Below are positions 58,771 to 64,000 of a stretch of 64,000 nt of DNA, one piece after another. The position numbers and the translations under genes are program-made. The first letter of the stretch is position 1, and each line of letters starts with the position of its first letter. A model generated the notes under the pieces. That model had not been told where the DNA came from and did no database searches. It worked only from the letters and a program-made list of their open reading frames with translations. Origin of the DNA: CAZHAX01 sp964530325 (GTDB lineage Bacteria > Chloroflexota > Anaerolineae > B4-G1); NCBI GenBank assembly GCA_964530325.1, contig CAZHAX010000011.1:40684-104683 (forward strand), given 5' to 3'.

Positions 58771-59223
58771 ATGAGTCTAGCGGGATGGAACTCCTGGCGT
58801 GAGCCGTTGACGTTGCGCGATGCGATGGACCGGCTTCTGGCCGATAGCTTCGTTCGGCCGGAGCGGCGCTGGTCCGAAGGCACGGCGGAGCGTTCTTTGC
58901 GTCTGCCAATCGATGCCTACTCAACCGCGGAGGAGATCGTGATCGTCGCCTCCTTGGCGGGGCTTACCCCCGAAGAGGTGGAGATCAACATCGAGGGGGA
59001 CACGCTGACGATTCGTGGCGAGCTGCGCGGCCCTCTGGAGAACGTAGACTACCTGCTGCAGGAGCGATCGTCCGGCGCGTTCTCGCGCACCCTGACGTTG
59101 AACGTTCCGGTGCAGGCAGACAAGGCAGAGGCCGTGTTCGAGAATGGCTTGCTGACACTGACTCTCCCCAAGGCGGAGGAGACGAAGCCGAAGCTGATCA
59201 AGGTCAAGAGCAAGTCGAAGTAG
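58771..59223 (+). CDS. Small heat-shock protein Hsp20 (second of two)
   Basis: A 150-residue Hsp20 paralogue. The alpha-crystallin domain shows LTPEEVEINIEGDTLTIRGE and ENGLLTLTLPKAEE. The N-terminal arm shares RDAMDRLLADSFVRPE with the first protein's RHAMGRLFDDSFVRPR, a clear duplication. ATG 58771 is preceded by GGAGGTG. A terminator hairpin follows. Confidence 0.95.
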   Translation: MSLAGWNSWREPLTLRDAMDRLLADSFVRPERRWSEGTAERSLRLPIDAYSTAEEIVIVASLAGLTPEEVEINIEGDTLTIRGELRGPLENVDYLLQERSSGAFSRTLTLNVPVQADKAEAVFENGLLTLTLPKAEETKPKLIKVKSKSK

Positions 59224-59243
59224 ACGAAGGCAACTCGACCTGG

Positions 59244-59269
59244 AGAGCGGGGACCTATGGCCCCGCTCT
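59244..59269 (+). terminator. Intrinsic terminator-like hairpin after the second hsp20
   Basis: Perfect 9-bp stem AGAGCGGGG / CCCCGCTCT with an 8-nt loop, 20 nt after the stop; only TTG follows instead of a T-run. Confidence 0.65.
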
Positions 59270-59375
59270 TTGCCATGGCCGGGCATTCGCAGCCTGTTCC
59301 AGCAGCCCGCAGTGCGAACTCCCCGGCCGTTCACCGTCCGCTCACCAACTGCTAACCTACGGCAATGGGCACCTG

Positions 59376-59384
59376 TGCTATACT
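59376..59384 (+). promoter_or_regulatory. Extended -10 promoter of the KimA-like transporter
   Basis: TGC-TATACT (59376-59384) is a good extended -10; no strong -35 lies 16-18 bp upstream. Start predicted near 59391, giving a 177-nt leader. Confidence 0.58.
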
Positions 59385-59390
59385 TAGGGT

Positions 59391-59535
59391 TGATTATCAC
59401 CGCGCTGCCCGAACAGCGTGACAAGTGCAGCTCGGGCGGGACGGGGGAAAGGGGCGAAGTCGGTTCCGGCGGGCTGAGCTGCCTGGCGCAAGACAGTTGG
59501 TACGCAGTACGGTGGAGGACGGGGAAGCCGTCCTC
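59391..59535 (+). promoter_or_regulatory. Candidate structured leader, possibly a divergent ydaO-type (c-di-AMP) riboswitch
   Basis: The transporter gene has a long leader. It contains a 5' hairpin (CGCTG / CAGCG), then GGGGGAAAGGGGCGAAGTC, similar to the ydaO-class conserved GGGGGAACC and GGGGUGAAUC blocks, then GACAGTTGGTACGC, loosely like the conserved GUCAGCUAACCUCGUAGGC. It ends with an 8-bp hairpin GAGGACGG / CCGTCCTC (59515-59535), followed by ATTCT, which could act as the expression switch. The downstream gene type is a known target of this riboswitch in Bacillus subtilis. The match is partial and I could not test it with a covariance model. The stretch 59270-59390 before it holds nothing else I recognise. 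Confidence 0.42.
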
Positions 59536-59567
59536 ATTCTACGTCTTGGCAGCCTGCGCATCCTCCT

Positions 59568-61427
59568 ATGCTGCACAACCTGCGCAGAGTAGTCCTGGGT
59601 AGTCCTCTGCCCACAGAGGCGGAGAAGGAACAGCGCCTGACGAAGATTCAGGCGCTGGCCGTCTTCTCGTCCGATGCCCTCTCCTCGGTGGCCTATGCCA
59701 CCGAGGAGATACTGCTTGTGCTAGTCGCGGCAGGTCCTGCGGCAGCCGCGCTGTCCTTGCCCATCTCACTAGCCGTCGCGGCGCTGCTGCTGATCGTTGC
59801 CACGTCCTACCACCAGACGATCCACGGCTACCCCTCCGGGGGCGGCGCCTACATCGTGGCCCATGATAACCTGGGCTTGTGGCCTGGGCTGGCTGCGGGC
59901 GCAGCCTTGCTGATTGACTATGTGCTGACCGTGGCCGTCAGCATCACCGCGGGCACGGCGGCGATCACATCCGCCTTCCCTGTTCTGCTGCCGTGGCGGG
60001 TGGAGCTGGCGTTGCTGGCGATCGCCTTCGTCGCCTGGGCGAACATGCGCGGCGTGCGTGAGTCGGCGACTCTGTTTGCCTTTCCGACATATGGTTTCGT
60101 GGCGGTCGTCTTCGGTCTGATCGCCTCCGGCGCTCTTCGCCTCCTATCGGGGGATCTCGCAGCCCCTGCGGGAGCCTTCCCGGCGGTGAGCGGCGTGGCA
60201 CAGGCGGTGACGCCCTTTCTGATTCTGCGGGCCTTCGCCTCCGGCTGCACGGCTCTCACCGGTGTGGAGGCGATTAGCAACGGCATCCCTGCCTTCCGCA
60301 GGCCGGAAGCCCGCAACGCCGGCAGGACGCTCGTCGCCATGGCAGCCATACTGGGTGCCATGTTCCTGGGTATTAGCTCGCTGAGCCACGCCCTGGGAGT
60401 GCTTCCTGCAGAGGACGAGACGGTGCTCTCGCAGATCGGCAGGCAGCTGTTCGGCGAAGGCCCACTATACTTCGCTCTACAGGCGGCAACTGCACTGATC
60501 CTGATCCTGGCCGCGAACACCTCCTTTGCCGACTTCCCGCGCCTGTCGGCTATCCTGGCCCGGGCACGGTTCCTGCCTCGTCAGATGACCAGCCTGGGTG
60601 ATCGGCTTGTCTTCGCCAACGGTATCGCCGTTCTGGCCGGTCTGGCGTCGATTCTGGTCGTCGTCTTCGGCGCCCAGACCCACCGACTGATTCCGCTCTA
60701 CGCTGTGGGAGTCTTCCTGTCCTTCACGCTGTCGCAAGCGGGGATGGTCCGCCACTGGTACAAGCAGCGGCGCCCTCACTGGGCGTGGAAGGCAGCGATC
60801 AACGGCATAGGGATGCTGACCACGGGCATCGTCCTCCTTGTGATGTTGGCCACCAAGTTCACCCATGGGGCCTGGATCGTGGCTCTGGCTATTCCTGCCT
60901 GCGTCCTCCTCTTTCTGGCTATCCGCAAGCACTACACCTCAGTCGGGGAGCAGCTGTCGCTGGAGGGGTTGAAGCTCGAGAGATGGACGAAGCTGGCGAC
61001 ACAGAGAGCCTACAAGGTGGTGGTTCCTATCTCCGGCATCCACCGCGGCACGCTTGCCGCGCTGCGTCTTGCCCGCTCGGTGTCGGCGGACGTGGCGGCG
61101 GTGATCGTCGACGTGGAGCCGGAGGTCACGGCCAAGGTACAGGAGAAGTGGTCCGCCTGGGGCCACGGGGTGCCGCTGGTGGTCCTGGATTCCCCGTATC
61201 GCTCCACTACCGGCCCCCTGCTGAAGTACCTGGACGCTGTCGACCGCCGCGATCCCGAGCGGGGCCCCGCGGTCGTCGTGGTTCCCGAGTTCGTGCCCGC
61301 CCGCTGGTGGCACCACGCCCTACACCGGCAGACTGCACTGCTGGTCAAGACCATCCTGACCTACGGGCCGGCAGGGGCGGGGCGCGATCGGGTGGTCATC
61401 AGCGTGCCCTATCACCTGCAGCGTTGA
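59568..61427 (+). CDS. KimA-like potassium importer (APC superfamily)
   Basis: A 619-residue APC-fold transporter. The N-terminus RRVVLGSPLPTEAEKEQRL and FSSDALSSVAYATEEILLVL parallel KimA (YdaO) of Bacillus, a proton-coupled high-affinity K+ importer inhibited by c-di-AMP. About twelve membrane helices run to residue 450 (YPSGGGAYIVAHDNLG, GVEAISNGIPAFRRPEARNAGRT, LAANTSFADFPRL). A cytosolic C-terminal domain of about 170 residues (VVVPISGIHRGTLAALRLARS) matches KimA's regulatory domain. Length is close to KimA (607). No Shine-Dalgarno precedes the ATG. An amino-acid permease role cannot be excluded. Confidence 0.85.
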   Translation: MLHNLRRVVLGSPLPTEAEKEQRLTKIQALAVFSSDALSSVAYATEEILLVLVAAGPAAAALSLPISLAVAALLLIVATSYHQTIHGYPSGGGAYIVAHDNLGLWPGLAAGAALLIDYVLTVAVSITAGTAAITSAFPVLLPWRVELALLAIAFVAWANMRGVRESATLFAFPTYGFVAVVFGLIASGALRLLSGDLAAPAGAFPAVSGVAQAVTPFLILRAFASGCTALTGVEAISNGIPAFRRPEARNAGRTLVAMAAILGAMFLGISSLSHALGVLPAEDETVLSQIGRQLFGEGPLYFALQAATALILILAANTSFADFPRLSAILARARFLPRQMTSLGDRLVFANGIAVLAGLASILVVVFGAQTHRLIPLYAVGVFLSFTLSQAGMVRHWYKQRRPHWAWKAAINGIGMLTTGIVLLVMLATKFTHGAWIVALAIPACVLLFLAIRKHYTSVGEQLSLEGLKLERWTKLATQRAYKVVVPISGIHRGTLAALRLARSVSADVAAVIVDVEPEVTAKVQEKWSAWGHGVPLVVLDSPYRSTTGPLLKYLDAVDRRDPERGPAVVVVPEFVPARWWHHALHRQTALLVKTILTYGPAGAGRDRVVISVPYHLQR

Positions 61428-61492
61428 CGCAGCTTCGGATCGCGGCGGCGCGCTCTAGCGCTGGCCTGGCACTGCAAGCCATGGAGGTAAAC

Positions 61493-62131
61493 ATGGATGA
61501 GGAAGATCTGATACCGGCAATCAACGGCGTGCGCGTGGCCAACAGGCTGCTCGACCTTCAGCCTCTGCGGCGCTGCGACATCGTCCGCTGTCACGGAGCC
61601 TGCTGTGCCCACGGAGTGTGGCTGGACGCACAGGACAGGGACACGATTCTCCGGCATGCCCACCTGGTTAAGCCATACCTGCGCGCCGATCGGCGCGACG
61701 AGCAGGCCTGGTTCATGGGCTATGCCAGGCCAGACGCTGACTTCCCCACCGGGCTGTGCGATGGTACTGTGACACTGCCGAGTGCTCACGCCCCCTGCGG
61801 CGAGGCTTGCGTCTTCCAGCTGGCCGACGCCCGCTGCGCGCTGCAGGTGGCGGCGGTGGAGAACGGCTTGCCGCGCTGGCTGCTCAAGCCCTTCTTCTGC
61901 GCCATCTTCCCCCTTGTGGTGCACGGAGGCGAGCTCCAGCTCGATGAGGAGAACGAGCTCTATCAGCAGCAGTCCTGCAGTCAGAATTCAGGCCAGGGTC
62001 AAGAGCCTCCCTACCTGGCAATGAAGGACGAGTTCGTACGGGCGCTGGGCTCCGAGGGCTACGAGCGCCTTTGCCATCTGGCGGCTGCGAGACAGCTGGC
62101 GCTCCCGCGCGGCCGCCGGGCACGCCTGTAG
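61493..62131 (+). CDS. DUF3109/YkgJ-like cysteine-cluster protein
   Basis: A 212-residue protein with a conserved cysteine pattern: CDIVRCHGACC, then CGEACVFQLADARCALQ and PFFCAIFP, the layout of DUF3109/YkgJ-type proteins thought to bind zinc or iron. No membrane segment. The chosen ATG 61493 has GGAGG five bases upstream. A much longer in-frame stretch begins inside the transporter gene but is out of phase with it and lacks sense. Function unknown. Confidence 0.85.
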   Translation: MDEEDLIPAINGVRVANRLLDLQPLRRCDIVRCHGACCAHGVWLDAQDRDTILRHAHLVKPYLRADRRDEQAWFMGYARPDADFPTGLCDGTVTLPSAHAPCGEACVFQLADARCALQVAAVENGLPRWLLKPFFCAIFPLVVHGGELQLDEENELYQQQSCSQNSGQGQEPPYLAMKDEFVRALGSEGYERLCHLAAARQLALPRGRRARL

Positions 62132-62286
62132 CCGCCACCCGCGGCCGGCTCGGCGTGGCGACTACCGAGATAGCGCCCAGCAGGCGACTTGACACATTCG
62201 CCTCTCCATGGCAGAACTAGGAGCGTCCGCTGCCTCACATCTGCATACCGGCATTGCCCATCGGCGACGCCACCAAGGAGAGACGG

Positions 62287-63414
62287 ATGTATCGACATGC
62301 TCGCAGGCAGGAGACGACTTGGCGCGGGTCCACAGGCCTGGCTGTACGGGCCGGGGCTATCTGGTTGATCGCCGCGCTGTGCCTGGTCGCCTCTTGCAGC
62401 TGTGGATCGGAACCGGCGACGCCTACGCCTACCGCCCCCACCTCTACACCAAGGCCGTCGCCGACGCCCAGTCCGGAGCCCACGGCGACGCCGCTGCATC
62501 CTCTGATGATCGAGGTCATGCGCCAGCAGAGCTACCCTGGCAGCGAGCTGGTGATTGAAGAGGCGCTGGATCTCGGGTCGAACTACAATCGCTATATCGT
62601 CTCCTACCAATCTGAAGGGCTGAAGATCTATGCCCTGCTCACCGTGCCGCAGGGGGAGAAGCCGGAGAGTGGCTGGCCAATCATCGTCTTCAACCACGGC
62701 TACATTCCGCCGGACGAGTACAGGACGACGGAGCGATACGTGGCCTACGTGGACGCCTTCGCCTCGGCGGGGTACATAGTCATCCGCCCCGACTACAGGG
62801 GCCACGGGGACTCGGAGGGTGAGCCGGCGACTGCCTACGGCTCCACCGACTACACCGTCGACGTGCTCAACGCCATGGCCTCAGCCCAGCGCCATCCGGA
62901 CGCGGACCCGGACCGCGTGGGAATGTGGGGCCACTCGATGGGCGGTTCGATCACCCTGCGGGCCATGGTCGTGAGCGAGGAGATCAGAGCTGGAGTCATC
63001 TGGGCCGGCGTGGTGGCCCGCTATCCGGACTTGATGGAGCGGTGGCGCCGCAGATACCTGGAGATGCCAACACCCACCCCTGGCCCTGACGGCACGAGCC
63101 CTGGATGGTACTTGTGGCTGCTTCCCTATGCTCCCTACGAAGATGACCCTGTCTTCTGGGAGTCGATCGACCCGACGTCACATCTTGGCCTGCTGTCCAG
63201 CCCGCTGCAGATCCATCACGGCACGGCGGACGAGTCCGTGCCGGTCGAGTACTCGGAGTATCTCTACGAGCGTCTGCGGGAGATCGGAGCTACCGCAGAG
63301 CTGTATCTCTACGAGGGAGACAACCACAACATCTCGAACAACCTCTACACCGCCCTGCAGCGGTCGGTCGAGTTCTTCGACCGGTACGTCAAGGGGGAAG
63401 GCGGCGGGTTATGA
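62287..63414 (+). CDS. Alpha/beta hydrolase lipoprotein (prolyl-oligopeptidase-like)
   Basis: A 375-residue exported hydrolase. A signal peptide ends in a lipobox-like LCLVASC near residue 37, then a Thr/Pro linker. The alpha/beta-hydrolase domain has the oxyanion region FNHGYIPPDEY, the nucleophile Ser in WGHSMGGS, the acid Asp in HGTADESVP and the catalytic His in EGDNHNIS. Family members hydrolyse peptides or esters; substrate unknown. ATG 62287 has AAGGAG six bases upstream. The stop lies inside the neighbouring minus-strand gene by 6 nt. Confidence 0.9.
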   Translation: MYRHARRQETTWRGSTGLAVRAGAIWLIAALCLVASCSCGSEPATPTPTAPTSTPRPSPTPSPEPTATPLHPLMIEVMRQQSYPGSELVIEEALDLGSNYNRYIVSYQSEGLKIYALLTVPQGEKPESGWPIIVFNHGYIPPDEYRTTERYVAYVDAFASAGYIVIRPDYRGHGDSEGEPATAYGSTDYTVDVLNAMASAQRHPDADPDRVGMWGHSMGGSITLRAMVVSEEIRAGVIWAGVVARYPDLMERWRRRYLEMPTPTPGPDGTSPGWYLWLLPYAPYEDDPVFWESIDPTSHLGLLSSPLQIHHGTADESVPVEYSEYLYERLREIGATAELYLYEGDNHNISNNLYTALQRSVEFFDRYVKGEGGGL

Positions 63415-63849
63415 CGCGCCGCGCCCGGCAAGCGAGGCGTCCGTCCCGGTCCTGTTTCTCCATCCGCTCTCCTCTTTTCCCAGTGCGGTCACTATCATGG
63501 CAGCAGCAGCGATGTCGGCAGCGATAGTGAACCAGTAGCCGGCAAGGTAGGAGAGCCAGGAGTTCCCGGCCCCGACGTGCCCGACTGTGACCGCAACGGC
63601 CCCGACGCGCGCCAGGCCTCGGGGCAGGAGGAGGATCGCCGTGCAGTACACAGCGATCCAACCGGCAAAGGCGAGCGGAAAGGCAAGCTGGTGCTGGTTG
63701 AACAGCCACATGCCGTGCGGCGCGCCCTCTCTCGCCGTCCAGAGCTCTCCAGCCCAATAGGAGGCAGATTGCCCGAGGAGGGTCAGGCTGAGATCAAACA
63801 GCCCGGCCAGCATGGGGGGCACACAGAGCCACAGGCGTTGTCTTCTCAT
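63409..63849 (-). CDS. Small polytopic membrane protein of unknown function
   Basis: A 146-residue protein with about four hydrophobic helices (residues about 8-28, 48-70, 75-95, 100-125). N-terminal region is MRRQRLWLCVPPMLAGLFDLSLTL. I do not recognise the family. ATG 63849 follows GGAG. An open frame continues upstream in phase to 63996, so the protein could be longer or the region 63850-64000 may be the tail of another gene. Confidence 0.6.
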   Translation of the reverse strand: MRRQRLWLCVPPMLAGLFDLSLTLLGQSASYWAGELWTAREGAPHGMWLFNQHQLAFPLAFAGWIAVYCTAILLLPRGLARVGAVAVTVGHVGAGNSWLSYLAGYWFTIAADIAAAAMIVTALGKEESGWRNRTGTDASLAGRGAS

Positions 63850-64000
63850 CGATTCTACTCCATTCTGCTGTCGATCGCGGGCTGCCGGAGCGCGGGCAGC
63901 CGGGCAGGAGCGCCGTGGCCAGCGGGTGAACTGGACCGACAATACTGCGTCCTCGATCGTATCGAGAGATGTCTCCTCGATGAATCGGTGGTCCATAGCT
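63850..64000. other. Right-edge sequence of uncertain content
   Basis: 151 nt. The minus strand is open in phase with the membrane gene and encodes RFIEETSLDTIEDAVLSVQ-like sequence that looks protein-like, so it may be the end of an upstream gene or an N-terminal extension. It cannot be resolved without the flanking sequence. Confidence 0.3.

Noticed and set aside
60785..61492. Long N-terminal extension of the DUF3109-like gene into the transporter gene
   Set aside because: Out of phase with the transporter, no family similarity, and a good Shine-Dalgarno marks ATG 61493.
1..64000. Insertion sequences, phage or integrative element
   Set aside because: No transposase, integrase, terminal inverted repeats or att-like duplications were seen, including around the tRNA-Ser gene.

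Overview
The window is about 64 kb of GC-rich bacterial chromosome with dense, mostly cellular gene content and no plasmid, phage, transposase, rRNA or CRISPR sequence that I can see. Gene content points to an uncultured Chloroflexota bacterium, most like Anaerolineae. The reasons are GAF/PAS-rich signalling proteins, NBR1-type Ig domains on secreted glycosidase-like proteins, a giant secreted protein ending in a YLPLV-type tail, a ycf45-type R3H/AAA ATPase, and an archaeal/eukaryotic-type prolyl-tRNA synthetase. That is inference from domain style, not from a marker gene. Promoters are easy to read: many have TTGACA-like and TATAAT-like hexamers 17 bp apart, often with an extended -10 (TGn).

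Layout. 1-7.3 kb (minus): a truncated oligopeptide-type ABC substrate-binding protein, proS, a PHP-type histidinol phosphatase, lpdA and a glycosidase-like lipoprotein. 7.4-11.2 kb: a small Cys-rich protein divergent from a GAF-PAS adenylate cyclase, then a membrane GT2 glycosyltransferase. 11.2-22 kb (minus): a tight run of two membrane-anchored glycosidase-like proteins, a GT-C transferase, RNA 3'-phosphate cyclase, RNase Z and a zinc-ribbon protein; just upstream is a 1226-residue membrane protein with an RNA-polymerase-alpha-CTD-like domain inside the cell and glycosidase and Ig domains outside. 22.5-30.1 kb (plus): a large multi-sensor histidine kinase, a four-cluster ferredoxin with tungsten aldehyde:ferredoxin oxidoreductase, and a GH1 beta-glucosidase. 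30.1-33.6 kb (minus): a GNAT acetyltransferase, tRNA-Ser(GGA), and a HAD / nitroreductase / UbiD run. 33.6-34.1 kb: an FmdB-like zinc ribbon behind a perfect consensus promoter. 34.4-45.1 kb (minus): a 3556-residue secreted protein with two tandem solute-binding units, ten Ig-like repeats and two PKD domains. 45.3-50 kb (minus): a six-gene operon pdxS-GNAT-GNAT-pdxT-R3H/AAA-tmk. 50-56.1 kb (minus): a THEP1-type NTPase, SPFH/Band 7, ndk, a TPR protein and an HDAC-like deacetylase. 56.3-64 kb (mainly plus): DUF1385 protein, nitroreductase, two Hsp20s, a KimA-like potassium transporter with a long structured leader, a DUF3109-like Cys protein, a lipoprotein alpha/beta hydrolase and a small membrane protein on the opposite strand.

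Themes. A large share of coding capacity goes to cell-surface carbohydrate recognition and processing: four paralogous clan-A glycosidase-like proteins, GT2, GT-C, GH1 and duplicated sugar-binding-protein units. A second theme is sensory proteins with many small-molecule domains. The most unusual objects are the alpha-CTD-like trans-membrane glycosidase protein, the giant binding-protein/adhesin chimera, the TPR protein with arrays of short tryptophan motifs, and the KimA leader that may be a divergent c-di-AMP riboswitch.
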